This document shows positions 1 to 8,448 of a stretch of DNA of 64,000 nucleotides, in pieces. The notes below the pieces were generated by a model that worked only from the letters and a program-made list of their open reading frames with translations, did not search any database and was not told where the DNA came from. Location of the stretch: NCBI GenBank assembly GCA_019358895.1, contig JAHHIG010000001.1, positions 1 to 64,000 on the forward strand, in the 5' to 3' direction. This stretch comes from Tildeniella nuda ZEHNDER 1965/U140. Lineage in GTDB: Bacteria > Cyanobacteriota > Cyanobacteriia > Leptolyngbyales > Leptolyngbyaceae. How positions within the stretch are numbered: position 1 is the stretch's first letter; the number at the start of each line of letters is the position of its first letter. Position numbers and translations under genes: made by a program.

Positions 1-6
1 TGTGGC

Positions 7-125
7 AAGCTCGACTTTTCCCAGTCTCTAGCGCAACAACCGATATGGTAAAAATACCAAAAGTCTTATTAGACTGCTGTTTCAGCCTATTGTGCTACGC
101 TGCCTAATTGGATAAAGTCGAGCTT
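7..125. repeat. 12-bp inverted repeat bounding a ~95-bp segment
   Basis: AAGCTCGACTTT at 7-18 is repeated as its exact reverse complement AAAGTCGAGCTT at 114-125. The right arm overlaps the stop codon of rsfS (minus strand). The segment between has no open frame of note. It could be a long-loop terminator for rsfS or the ends of a small non-autonomous insertion; the sequence alone does not decide. Confidence 0.5.
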
Positions 126-576
126 AGTGAGAAGCGATTTTTTGCTGGTCGATCGCGGCAAAATCGACGCGCTCTGCATGACCCCAAAAGGCTTCCAGAT
201 TGTAGAATTCTCGCTCTTGCGGCATCAAGATATGGACAATCACATCGCCGTAGTCCTGGAGTGTCCAGCTACCTTCTGACTGCCCTTCGGTGCGGATGGG
301 AGTGCGCTGCAATTCCTCTTCAACCTTGTCTTTGACGGAACCCGCGATCGCCCGTACCTGCGCTTTTGAAAAGCCCGTCACGATCACAAAGTAATCTGCC
401 AGCGTAGAGATATCGGCAACCCGCAGGAGCGTAATATCAGCGGCTTTACGATCGTCAGCGGCATGGGCAGCCGCGATCGCCAGTTGCAGGCTCGAATCAT
501 CTTCGGTGCTAGGAGTACCCTCGCTAGCAGTGGCTAAGACAGACGTTAGAGAGGATTCTTGAGCGTAGTTTGGCAT
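124..576 (-). CDS. rsfS: Ribosome silencing factor RsfS (Iojap/YbeB family)
   Basis: RsfS binds ribosomal protein uL14 on the 50S subunit and blocks subunit joining, lowering translation under nutrient limitation. The 150-residue protein has a variable N-terminal extension of about 35 residues. The conserved domain follows, with the typical DITLLRVADISTLADYFVIV segment near residues 47-66 and TLQDYGDVIVHI near 107-118. The N-terminal extension is usual in cyanobacteria. The neighbour upstream on the same strand is yqeK, the common bacterial partner, 135 bp away. No unusual residues are seen. Confidence 0.93.
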   Translation of the reverse strand: MPNYAQESSLTSVLATASEGTPSTEDDSSLQLAIAAAHAADDRKAADITLLRVADISTLADYFVIVTGFSKAQVRAIAGSVKDKVEEELQRTPIRTEGQSEGSWTLQDYGDVIVHILMPQEREFYNLEAFWGHAERVDFAAIDQQKIASH

Positions 577-711
577 TCAATCTCCAGCTTCGTAGGGTAA
601 TTAAACAGTTGCGAGTCAGAAAAGGGTCATTCAAGTTTGATCAGAGGTTGATCAAAGCAACATTGTTTCGTCTTTAACATCTTAGATTGAGAAGCATTCA
701 GAGCTTGAACG

Positions 712-1551
712 TCATTGAGACTGAATCTTGGCGGGCGCGGGCGTTTTCTTGTGAGTCAACCCCAGCGCCCAGTTGCGAGTGAGTACCATACGGGGATGAA
801 TTTGCTGAGCGCGAGACAACAGATAGCGCAAGGATTCATCGCAGGTTAGCCAAACAGCGCGATAGAGGTCTTGCTGGCTACTTTGACGTAACACATCCAA
901 TTCTGGTGTGTCTCCGCGACCAGGCTCCAGACTATCGGCTAGAAAAACGACACAACTCAACGCACTCATGCCAGGGCAGCCCAGCGTATGGTTGCGAATA
1001 GCATCCAGCACTGCCTCATCCTGAATACCAAACTCGTCTCTAGCGACGATCGCGCCTACTGCGGCATGAAGCAAATGCGGATTTGCCATATCGACTGGAT
1101 CAAGCACGATTCCTTCAGCTTGCGCCATTTGCAGCAGACGTTGCGGCTTAAAAAACTTCGCCAGATCGTGCATTAGACCTGCCTGTGCAGCTTGCGCTTG
1201 ATCAAGCTGATGACACTGAGCCAGCTCGATTGAGCACTGCTCTACACGCAGAATATGTTGCAGTCGACTGATGGGCACGTTTCTTTGCAGCCAGCGAATG
1301 ATGCGATCGCGCAACTCGACGGACATCACTGAGGCAGAGGTGCTGACATGAGGGTTATCAGACGGTAGTGTCGTAGCAGCTTGTGAATGATCATCAAACG
1401 GCACACGGTTCAAAGACTGAGCGTTTGGAGACTGAGGAGATGCGGCAGAGAGCGCTTTGTCGGCAATCCGCTCTACAGACTGCTTCACAGGCTTCAGATG
1501 CCCTACATCTGCGGTGTCATAAGAATCCATGTTGCCGTCTAATTCACGCAT
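712..1551 (-). CDS. yqeK: YqeK-type HD-domain bis(5'-nucleosyl)-tetraphosphatase
   Basis: YqeK enzymes are HD-superfamily hydrolases that cleave diadenosine tetraphosphate symmetrically to two ADP. The HD domain occupies about residues 85-265. Metal-binding motifs visible are the first histidine in ISRLQHILRVEQ, the HD pair in LMHDLAKFF, an H in NPHLLHAAVGA, and the downstream D in FLADSLEPGR. The first 75 residues are poorly conserved, Ser/Asn-rich and probably disordered, so the true start may be internal; the ORF start is kept here. The pairing with rsfS on the same strand supports the call. Confidence 0.9.
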   Translation of the reverse strand: MRELDGNMDSYDTADVGHLKPVKQSVERIADKALSAASPQSPNAQSLNRVPFDDHSQAATTLPSDNPHVSTSASVMSVELRDRIIRWLQRNVPISRLQHILRVEQCSIELAQCHQLDQAQAAQAGLMHDLAKFFKPQRLLQMAQAEGIVLDPVDMANPHLLHAAVGAIVARDEFGIQDEAVLDAIRNHTLGCPGMSALSCVVFLADSLEPGRGDTPELDVLRQSSQQDLYRAVWLTCDESLRYLLSRAQQIHPRMVLTRNWALGLTHKKTPAPAKIQSQ

Positions 1552-1670
1552 TCAGACAAGGGTCTCCTAGTTTGCACTGAGAGTGTTCAGGCTGAGAGGG
1601 TAAGTTGCAGTGAACGACAGTGTACGAAATCAAAAACTTGCTTGGAAATGTGGAGCCTCTTCATTCTAGC

Positions 1671-2599
1671 TCACCCCTTCCGGTTGCTTTCGACCCAACG
1701 GCAAAATTCAAAATTCGCAACACAACCCCTGCGGTGATAACTGCTTGCCTGTCCTAGCGTGACTACTTTTGACCGCACGGGAGTTCCCATTGAGTTGCAA
1801 CCTTCGCTCCTAAACAAGCAAGTTGAAAGCAAGCAGGCTGGTCGGCGGATAGTATACAAATTCAGTTCCTCTTGGGGCATAAAATAGCTTTCCAAGGCAC
1901 TGAAGCGACGGCTATGGGGTCGGTAGATGGCACCAGAACGCAAGTCTGGACGCAAAAGCCAGAGTGCCGTCCGTTCGTCGTAACCACGGTCTAGCCCCTC
2001 GGATGGCACCACGTAAGGTCGTCAGGCTGCTGGGAGAAAGCCAGTCGGCGCCGCCTCCGGCAGCTTGCGACGCATACCGGCATGGATCTCACGCACCCAC
2101 TGCAGGGCTTGCTGCCAGCCCTGATCTTCCTGGCGAGACTGACACCGAGGGTGGACAGGAACCGACTGGCGAAGTGCCGCACCCGTTTGGACGACTTGCC
2201 GAAGTCGTCCACGTAGGTATCCTTTGCCGGGCGAATCAGTGGCTGTGAGGGGTTGGATTTGTCGTTGGTGGTGTTGCTGTGTGCTGGTGCGGTGCCGTAA
2301 CAAGCCAAGAGTGCTGGTGAAACCGCTACCTGTTGAGCCACGTACTGGATGACCACGTGAGGACTCTGCAAGCGGTGCTCTGGAAAGCAGCCCAGTTGCA
2401 GTGCAAAACCCAAACGGTTGGAATCGCCTCGAACGGCATCAAGTGCTTGTTGTTCCGCAGGCGAGAGCCCAAAGAAGCGGTTTAACTCCTCCTGGCTGAT
2501 TGCCTCTGGAAACCGATGCCATTGGTCTTGCTCGGCTTGGGAGAGCAATTGCACGGGCAGGATGCAAACAGGGCAAACTGTCCCATGATGGTTTGTCAA
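1671..2599 (-). pseudogene. Decayed Tn3-family transposase (DUF4158 type)
   Basis: The 5' part (ORF 1991-2599) encodes a recognisable Tn3 transposase N-terminal domain: LLSQAEQDQWHRFPEAISQE, then FFGLSPAEQQALDAVRGDSN and a LGFALQLGCF segment. The frame then degenerates. In a different frame nearer 1850-1960 a stretch RSGAIYRPHSRRFSALESYF resembles the middle of Tn3 transposases, where an RSG...V/I...SRRY element precedes the catalytic core. The catalytic DDE region is absent. The gene therefore has internal deletions and frameshifts and covers only about a fifth of a normal transposase of about 1000 residues. It marks an old transposon insertion next to yqeK. Confidence 0.6.
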
Positions 2600-2639
2600 T
2601 GGGTCGGACGTTGCTGAGTCGTCTCGGTAGCCATGCAGC

Positions 2640-2814
2640 GCTCACGTTCCCAGTGCCTCCTCACAGGCTGCGTCATGGTTGTGGCTACAAGCTGGTTAAG
2701 GACGGGCATGACCCACGCTCGATTCAGCACTCTCTGGGGCACAAGAACATTCAGCAGACGGTGCGCGACACAGAGTTAGCGTCGGCTTGCTTTAGTGACT
2801 TCCGGCACGACTGA
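2640..2814 (+). pseudogene. C-terminal remnant of a tyrosine recombinase, catalytic Tyr lost
   Basis: The segment HRLRHGCGYKLVKDGHDPRS followed by IQHSLGHKNIQQTVRDTEL matches the C-terminal catalytic half of phage-type integrases: the HxLRH box, the LGH box and the end of the nucleophile motif. The family reads TVRYTEL where this has TVRDTEL; the codon is GAC rather than TAC, so the nucleophilic tyrosine has become aspartate. The upstream part of ORF 2500-2814 does not look like a recombinase and overlaps the antisense Tn3 remnant. It is a dead fragment, probably from the same mobile element. Confidence 0.65.
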
Positions 2815-3024
2815 ATGCTTGAACGACCAAAGATCTTTCCGTTGCGATCACTAAGCCTGTTCGCGATCGTAGCACTGATTGTTTTTGCCTTTAAGGTTCG
2901 TCCACCCCAGCGATCGCAGGTCACCGACAAAACACCTAGTCCGAGGGTCGTGGGTCTGGTTTCGCTGCTTGCGTCGAGTGTGTTCATGGCATTAAGTCTG
3001 GTCATTGATGTTGTACTTGGCTAG
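2815..3024 (+). CDS. Small membrane protein, possibly the tail of a larger one
   Basis: The 69-residue ORF has two hydrophobic segments (about residues 12-26 and 45-66) joined by a polar loop. It begins at an ATG directly after the stop codon of the recombinase remnant, without a clear ribosome binding site. I do not recognise the family. Because it abuts a rearrangement scar, it may be only the last two helices of a formerly larger membrane protein. Confidence 0.4.
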   Translation: MLERPKIFPLRSLSLFAIVALIVFAFKVRPPQRSQVTDKTPSPRVVGLVSLLASSVFMALSLVIDVVLG

Positions 3025-3060
3025 GCGATCGTTGGAATTTAACTGACGCTTTATGCTCTG

Positions 3061-3309
3061 ATGATCAAACTCGTTTCTCAATGGTCACGCTCGGCAAGAT
3101 GGGGAAACGCCCACCAGTTAGCACTCGCAGGTGGAGCACTGTTGACCTATGTCTGGTATGGGTTTCCTCACCCCCCGGCTGCGGGTTCAAAGGGCGTTGT
3201 TGATTTGATTGGCAATGGCATCTTCGCGATCGGTGCGATCGTTCTGCTTGTGCTTAGCGCAAAGCGCAACTCCGAAAGAACCGCTCATCATACTGTGCAA
3301 GGATTGTGA
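3061..3309 (+). CDS. Small membrane protein of unknown function
   Basis: The 82-residue ORF shows two predicted transmembrane segments (about 19-35 and 47-65) with a short Pro/Gly-rich loop between. The last seven codons run into a truncated azoreductase gene on the other strand, so its natural C-terminus may have been replaced at the junction near 3290-3310. The spacing of 36 bp after the preceding small membrane ORF would fit a two-gene unit. Function unknown. Confidence 0.4.
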   Translation: MIKLVSQWSRSARWGNAHQLALAGGALLTYVWYGFPHPPAAGSKGVVDLIGNGIFAIGAIVLLVLSAKRNSERTAHHTVQGL

Positions 3310-3440
3310 CCCAGATCTCGATAGGTAACGGTATCGTTGGGATGCTGCTGTTTCCATTGCTCGACAAACTCTTTAGTCATGCGGCGAGAGCGCGATCGCT
3401 CTCTACGTGGACTCGCATCAATGTGCAATAGATGTTTCAT
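3288..3440 (-). pseudogene. N-terminal fragment of an FMN-dependent NADH-azoreductase
   Basis: From the ATG at 3440, preceded by AGGAG, the frame reads MKHLLHIDASPRRERSRSRR and continues to TVTYRDLGHNP. This is the first beta strand, phosphate-binding loop and second strand of AzoR-type flavodoxin-fold reductases. It ends after 50 residues, whereas the family is about 200 long. The cut coincides with the end of the opposite-strand membrane ORF, so a deletion or recombination joined two unrelated genes here. Confidence 0.6.
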
Positions 3441-3457
3441 ATTTGAATCTCCTGTTT

Positions 3458-4342
3458 CTACACTAAAGACTTTGTTTTTGAAATCTGAGTTGTGTTCGCA
3501 TAGTAATCGGCAATATCGTCGCTCGTCGTTAACCAAACACCTTCATGCCCCGTGATGTATTCCAGTGCCTTTTCAAGGTACTTGTGACGAAACGGCTGAT
3601 TGATAATAAAGGGGTGTAAACAAAGCGCCATCACTCTGCCTGACTGCTCTCCCTCTTTGTAGAGCTGATCGAATTGATCGACGACTGTACGGTAAAAGTC
3701 TTCTCCAGATAGACCTTTATTGACCAACAACATTCCGTCATTGAGTTCGATCGAATAGGGTACAGATATCATGCCTGCAATATTGAGCGGGAATGGCTGA
3801 TCGTCAGCACACCAATCCAGGACATAGGAAAGACCGAGTTCCTTGAGTAGCTCTGGAGTTTCAAAGGTTTCTGTGAGACCTGGTCCCAGCCAGCCCTTGA
3901 TCGATTGTCCAGTTGCATCCGAGATGGTTTTGACCACAGCAGTCAGATAGCTGCGCTCTTGCTCAACCGTCATATTGGCGTGGAGAATCGAGTTGTTCTT
4001 GCCGTGAGCAACCCAAGCCCAATTGCGCTCCTTCCCTGCATCAATGATTTGAGGGTAACGGCTGCAACAGTCCGAGTTAAGCAGAACTGTGGCACGTATG
4101 TTATATCTGTCCAGGGTCTCAATCATGCGCCAAATGCCTACCCGGACACCATAGTCGCGCCAACCGTAGTTCAGCGGATCAGGTTTTAGATGCGCTGTGC
4201 CGTCAAAGATGTTGAATGACGGTTTGTCAACTTCATAGTGTTCAATATTCAAGCCAACATAAAACGCGATCCGCGCACCGTCTGACCAAATCAGCTTGGG
4301 GCGATTGACGATCGGCGAATAGCTGTAAAGCGTATTGTCCAT
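3458..4342 (-). CDS. Polysaccharide deacetylase (PuuE/NodB-like) family protein
   Basis: The protein belongs to the carbohydrate esterase 4 fold, resembling the PuuE allantoinase-like branch. Conserved pieces visible are YGVRVGIWRMIETLDRYNIR near the N-terminus, ATVLLNSDCC, WVAHGKNNS (a substituted version of the usual G.H..N motif), KGWLGPGLTETFETPELL, and LCLHPFIINQPFRHKYLE carrying the C-terminal H-P motif. The start at 4342 is chosen because GGAG lies just upstream; the ORF track began ten codons earlier. The substrate cannot be assigned; the metal-binding D-H-H set looks only partly canonical. Confidence 0.8.
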   Translation of the reverse strand: MDNTLYSYSPIVNRPKLIWSDGARIAFYVGLNIEHYEVDKPSFNIFDGTAHLKPDPLNYGWRDYGVRVGIWRMIETLDRYNIRATVLLNSDCCSRYPQIIDAGKERNWAWVAHGKNNSILHANMTVEQERSYLTAVVKTISDATGQSIKGWLGPGLTETFETPELLKELGLSYVLDWCADDQPFPLNIAGMISVPYSIELNDGMLLVNKGLSGEDFYRTVVDQFDQLYKEGEQSGRVMALCLHPFIINQPFRHKYLEKALEYITGHEGVWLTTSDDIADYYANTTQISKTKSLV

Positions 4343-4446
4343 TTTGATCTCCAATGCTTGGAATTCACACAATCAGTCAGCACCAGTTAAGACGAAGCAG
4401 TGTCATCTGGTGTGACAAGTCTGTTCTGATCAATTTCCTGATGTTG

Positions 4447-5181
4447 CTAAGCAACTAAACGCGACACTTGCGGCATCCGGGAAGCAGCGTGCAACTCCTC
4501 CAACGTCACATGACCCATAAACTTGCTACTGGCGATCGCTGCCTGGTCATTCTCAATTGCTTCAGCAAATAGGACAGCAGGGTCAGACTTCAGCTTCTGC
4601 AAATACCTGTGTAGATTGGGATACATCTGCTGCAAGTCAAAGAGCTGATGATAGTCCACCCAACGACCAATCCCAGCCAAGTAGGCATCGGCTAACGTGC
4701 GGGTTTTGCCGCCTAACAGCCATTCCTGATTGACTAGAAATGTATCCAGGTAGGCACAATTTTTAGCAACTTCTGCTCGTCCAACAGTTCTCAGCAGTTC
4801 GCGATCGGCTGGCTCCAGATCTGGCATTTCATCAGCTGTCCAGAGGGGATTAAACGCTGCATAAAAGTCAGTGTTGAGATAGGCTAACATCTGGTTGAGG
4901 CGATCGAACTTTCGTGTACCCTGACGAAAGCCCAAGCCTTGATCCAAACCACGATTCGCCAGATGCATCAAAATTGCGAAGCTTTCAGTTAATGTCTGCC
5001 CATCCTCTAGCAGCAGCGCGGGAGTCAGGTACAGCGGGTTGATATAACCATAGAGCGGGTTCCACGGGTGCTGAAGCATTTCAATACGACAGAGCTGGTA
5101 GGGCTGACCGAGCCATTCGAGTGCCACGATCGAGCCAAATGAACTGCCTTGTGGCACACCATAAAACAATACAGGTTGCAT
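4447..5181 (-). CDS. Glutathione S-transferase family protein
   Basis: Starting at ATG 5181 (AGGAG nine bases upstream) the protein reads MQPVLFYGVPQGSSFGSIVA, a thioredoxin-fold GST N-terminus, followed by the cis-proline region LTPALLLEDGQTLTESFAIL (about residues 53-72), whose E-S pair binds the glutathione gamma-glutamyl group. The all-helical C-terminal domain follows, with the N-capping motif TLADAYLAGIGRW near 160. It lies 23 bp downstream of the broken imine-reductase-like gene and was probably co-transcribed with it. The substrate is unknown. Confidence 0.85.
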   Translation of the reverse strand: MQPVLFYGVPQGSSFGSIVALEWLGQPYQLCRIEMLQHPWNPLYGYINPLYLTPALLLEDGQTLTESFAILMHLANRGLDQGLGFRQGTRKFDRLNQMLAYLNTDFYAAFNPLWTADEMPDLEPADRELLRTVGRAEVAKNCAYLDTFLVNQEWLLGGKTRTLADAYLAGIGRWVDYHQLFDLQQMYPNLHRYLQKLKSDPAVLFAEAIENDQAAIASSKFMGHVTLEELHAASRMPQVSRLVA

Positions 5182-5204
5182 AAGATAACTCCTAAAAGAC
5201 TTAC

Positions 5205-6068
5205 TCAACGAAGTACTTTGATTAGCGCAGCGGCTTCTTCATTGCCGTAACCTGCCGCCATTGCTCGTTTGAACAGCCCTGAAGCGAATGTGGGAAATTC
5301 AGCATTGATCTGGGCGGCTTGAGCGGTTTTCACCAATCGTTCTGTCGCTTCCACAGAAATTTTGAGCGGACTTTCGGAAACCGTGTAATCTCCTGTCTGA
5401 ATGACCGTCCCTTCGTGTTTGAGAAACTCGCCAAAGCTCGGTGCAATATCCGCGACAATGGAGCCGTAGGTATTGACGCGAAAGCCCTCCGCCTCGCAAA
5501 TACGAGCACCGTGAAAAAAGCCAAGCACTGCACCGTAGATGTAGGAAAGCGTTGCTAAATCCATTGCAGAGGCGGAACCAATCTGCTCACCTAGATAGGT
5601 CAAATTGCCGCCTAAAATCTTGAGCAGCGATTCACTCTGCCGGAATGTAGTTTCGGCACCCGACACCAGAATGGGCGTGTCTGGTCTTCCCATCTGGCTG
5701 GGAGCTGCCTGAATCGCACCATCGAGGTAGCCCGCACCTCGCTCTTTCGCCCAACTTTCGCTATCTCGTGCTTCTTAGGGGCTACCTGTAGTCAACTGAA
5801 TCAGAATGCGTCCAGCGAGAGCAGCAGCGACTTCTTTGGTAGCAAGAATCTGGTTCGTAGCTGAATAATCATGAACGCAAACTACGATGATGGGACTGGC
5901 ACTAACGGCAGCAGCGGCGTTGGGAGCAAGCACGGCTCCTGCTTGAACCAGTGATTTCGCTTTGGCGATCGTCCGGTTCCAGACCGTCACGCGATATCCG
6001 TTTTGCAGCAGCAACTGAGCCAATGTTGAACCCATTGTTCCTAGACCAATCACTGAAGCTTCTAGCAT
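5205..6068 (-). pseudogene. Imine-reductase-like NAD(P)-dependent oxidoreductase, broken by one nonsense codon
   Basis: Residues 1-97 form a Rossmann NAD(P)-binding domain (VIGLGTMGSTLAQLLLQNGY, then VWNRT). Translation then stops at TAA (5775-5777) right after LIQLTTGSP. The same frame continues uninterrupted with EARDSESWAKERGAGYLDGA and a full C-terminal helical domain to 5205. Without the stop the product would be about 287 residues, the normal length for imine reductase/6PGDH-like enzymes. The family usually has TGSPQEA or similar here, so a CAA to TAA change explains the lesion. It sits in a divergent arrangement with the araC-type gene at 6264. Confidence 0.8.
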
Positions 6069-6150
6069 TGTGTGTTCTCCCTATGCTGAGATTGCAGAGC
6101 AACCAATCTAAATGAATGACTCTTTCACCTTAGGGAAACCTCTCACGATT

Positions 6151-6186
6151 CAACTATCAAAATCCTGTGCAACTATCAAAATCCTG
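6151..6186. promoter_or_regulatory. Direct repeats, probable AraC-type binding sites
   Basis: CAACTATCAAAATCCTG occurs twice, at 6151-6167 and 6170-6186, a 19-bp period, in the intergenic region between the broken oxidoreductase and the divergent araC-type gene. Direct repeats spaced about two helical turns are the usual operator form of AraC proteins. The core AAAATCCTGCAAC recurs as AAAATCCCGCAAC upstream of the dienelactone hydrolase gene. Confidence 0.55.
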
Positions 6187-6263
6187 CAACCAGTTTTCAG
6201 GCGACCCAACAGAAAGGCTCTGAAAGTGAATAGAATCAGAACTAGACATATTGGGTTTGCAAA

Positions 6264-7160
6264 ATGAAGACACTTTTCACCCATCTGGCTGGAACCACTG
6301 ACTTGCCTATCTGGTCGAGTCAAGCCCAGGGTTGGAACCATATTCTGGTTGAGCAATTTCAGCACCCTCCCGGCGAGGAGAAGAGTCATTTCAGCGAAGA
6401 ACACGCCATTTGTCTGTCTCTGGCTCCTCGCCCAGTGCGCCTATTGCAAATTAAGGGCAGCAAAACCCATGTAGGCTTGCAATCCAAAGGGGACGTTTCG
6501 CTTACGCCTGCAAAGATTCCATCTTATTTCCGTTGGGAGAGTGACGATAGTTGTTTGCAAATTCGTATTGCATCGCAGTTTATCCAGACTGTTGCTAGGG
6601 AGACGATAAGTGCTTCGCACGGACAAGTCAACGCCACCGATTCCGATCGCTTAGAATTGCGCCTGGAATTTCAGACTCGCGATCCACAGCTTGAAGCAAT
6701 CGGCATGATGCTGCTGGCTGAACTCAAGCAGGAAGGTATTGGCGGAAAACTCTACATTGAATCGTTGTCAAATGTACTGGCAGTGCATCTGATCAGACAG
6801 TACGCAGCTTCCAAATCTCGGTTTATCGTTTACGAAAGTGGTTTATCTGAACGTCAGGTTCTGCAAGTCGTAGAGTACATTGATGTCCATCTCCATCAAG
6901 ACATCAAACTGGCTGATCTGGCGACCTTACTCAACATTAGTAAATCCCATCTCAGCCACCGATTCAAACAATCGATCGGCATGACTCCCTATCAATATCT
7001 GCTGCAACAGCGAATTGAACGGGCAAAGCAGTTGTTGAAGAAGGGCGATCGCTCCATCATGGACATTGCTTTCCTATGTGGATTCAACAGCCACAGTCAT
7101 CTCAGCAAACAGTTCCGCCAGCTTACAGGCATGACCCCAAAAACCTACAGAGTGAATTAA
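6264..7160 (+). CDS. AraC family transcriptional regulator
   Basis: The 298-residue protein has a divergent N-terminal sensing region (about 1-190) and a C-terminal pair of helix-turn-helix motifs of the AraC/XylS type (about 195-298). These include LADLATLLNISKSHLSHRFK, the linker IGMTPYQYLLQQRIERAKQL and the signature second helix FNSHSHLSKQFRQLTGMTPK. It is divergent from the oxidoreductase pseudogene, with paired direct repeats between, so it probably controls that gene and/or itself. It is paralogous to the regulator at 7453. The inducer is unknown. Confidence 0.92.
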   Translation: MKTLFTHLAGTTDLPIWSSQAQGWNHILVEQFQHPPGEEKSHFSEEHAICLSLAPRPVRLLQIKGSKTHVGLQSKGDVSLTPAKIPSYFRWESDDSCLQIRIASQFIQTVARETISASHGQVNATDSDRLELRLEFQTRDPQLEAIGMMLLAELKQEGIGGKLYIESLSNVLAVHLIRQYAASKSRFIVYESGLSERQVLQVVEYIDVHLHQDIKLADLATLLNISKSHLSHRFKQSIGMTPYQYLLQQRIERAKQLLKKGDRSIMDIAFLCGFNSHSHLSKQFRQLTGMTPKTYRVN

Positions 7161-7178
7161 ACAACTTTCTCTGTGTCT

Positions 7179-7355
7179 TTAGAGCTTCTTGAAGTATCTG
7201 GCAACTGGAAACAGCCCGAAGCCTGCCTTTTCGTATATATGACGTGCTGGGGCATGACCAGGATCACCTCCGGTCTCAACCATCGCAACAGACATCCCAG
7301 CCTCTTTCATCCAATTCAGAGCGAATTTCGTCAGAGCGGTGCCAATGGCAATGTT
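7179..7355 (-). pseudogene. C-terminal fragment of a GNAT N-acetyltransferase
   Basis: This fragment is not in the ORF track because it lacks a start codon. The minus strand reads IGTALTKFALNWMKEAG, then VETGGDPGHAPARHIYEKAG and FPVARYFKKL before a stop at 7179. This is the acetyl-CoA-binding and C-terminal part of a GNAT enzyme (loop, ARxxYEKAGF helix, final beta strand). An in-frame TAG at 7356-7358 blocks extension upstream. The N-terminal half has been lost. It lies between two araC genes. Confidence 0.7.
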
Positions 7356-7452
7356 CTACATAAGCTTGGCAGGGTAAAAGGCACAATATAAGATTGCTCA
7401 AGCGATTGGTCAAAGCCGCTCAAAGGAGTTAGGAAACGTAGCGAGGGATAAG

Positions 7453-8358
7453 ATGACGACACAACCCATTAGGGTGATTGATTACAGCGAAGCAAATGCT
7501 GCTCATTCGTTATTGCCCAAGCCGTCCATCCTTTCAAGCTCTGGCTGGAGTCAATTACATCTAGAGGTCTTTCAGCAACCCAAATTTGAAATTGCTGAAC
7601 ACCAGCACACGATGCATGTGATTGCCCACTCGCCCATTTCTAACCATTTTCCTGCATCCTCCACTGGAGAGCGCTGGTTAGATAGCAAGGTATGTCACGA
7701 AACGCGCCATCAGGGGGAAATTGCGATCGTTCCGGCGGGGGTTACCCATCGCTGTAACTGGAATGCCTCGGTTGAGTTTATGGTGCTGGCGATCGAGCCT
7801 GTACTGCTTCAGCAAGTTGGGCAGGATGCTGTGGATGTTGATCAGATTGAACTCCCTCCCCAGTTCATGAATCAAGTCGATCCGTTGATTCAAGGCATCT
7901 TTCTAACACTGAGAGAGGAATTAGAGTTTGGCAAAATTGGCAGTAATTTGTTGATCGATAGCCTCAAAACAACCTTAGCCACTCATCTGCTACGCAACTA
8001 CTGTACTTTCCAACCGAGGCGATTCGGTAATGAAACTGGTTTATCTCAATTCAGACTGGGACAGATCAAGGAGTATATCAACGAACATCTGAATTGGGAT
8101 CTGAAACTGATTGAGTTAAGCGCGATCGCTCAACTCAGTCCTTATCATTTTCTGCGTCTATTTAAGCAACATATGGGCATCACTCCGCATCAATACATTC
8201 TGCAACAACGAATTGAACGGGCAAAGCACCTGCTGCAACACAGCAACCTCAGCATTGCAGACATTGCTGTGCGAACAGGATTTTCTGACCAAAGCCACTT
8301 AACGAGATGCTTTAAAGGCAGATTTGGTGTAACGCCCAAACAACTGCTGCAAGATTGA
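7453..8358 (+). CDS. AraC family transcriptional regulator
   Basis: The 301-residue protein has an N-terminal cupin-like sensor (with GEIAIVPAGVTHRCNWNAS near residue 85-105) and a C-terminal AraC DNA-binding domain: LIELSAIAQLSPYHFLRLFK, then GITPHQYILQQRIERAKHLL and GFSDQSHLTRCFKGRFGVTP. It is a paralog of the regulator at 6264. The dienelactone hydrolase gene lies 90 bp downstream on the same strand and is its likely target. Confidence 0.92.
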   Translation: MTTQPIRVIDYSEANAAHSLLPKPSILSSSGWSQLHLEVFQQPKFEIAEHQHTMHVIAHSPISNHFPASSTGERWLDSKVCHETRHQGEIAIVPAGVTHRCNWNASVEFMVLAIEPVLLQQVGQDAVDVDQIELPPQFMNQVDPLIQGIFLTLREELEFGKIGSNLLIDSLKTTLATHLLRNYCTFQPRRFGNETGLSQFRLGQIKEYINEHLNWDLKLIELSAIAQLSPYHFLRLFKQHMGITPHQYILQQRIERAKHLLQHSNLSIADIAVRTGFSDQSHLTRCFKGRFGVTPKQLLQD

Positions 8359-8372
8359 TCGCAAGAATTTAC

Positions 8373-8386
8373 TAAAATCCCGCAAC
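8373..8386 (+). promoter_or_regulatory. Possible AraC site upstream of dienelactone hydrolase gene
   Basis: TAAAATCCCGCAAC matches the core of the direct repeats at 6151-6186 (CAAAATCCTGCAAC) with two differences. It lies about 65 bp upstream of the hydrolase start. One copy is visible rather than a clear pair, so it is offered as a candidate half-site only. Confidence 0.4.
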
Positions 8387-8448
8387 TTTTTTCTAGCATT
8401 CTGAACCACCAGCTTTTTAAGTTATGAACAGGCTTTGCTGGAGAGAAA

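Noticed and set aside
7173-7391. 72-residue plus-strand ORF
   Set aside because: Antisense to a clear GNAT C-terminal fragment on the minus strand.
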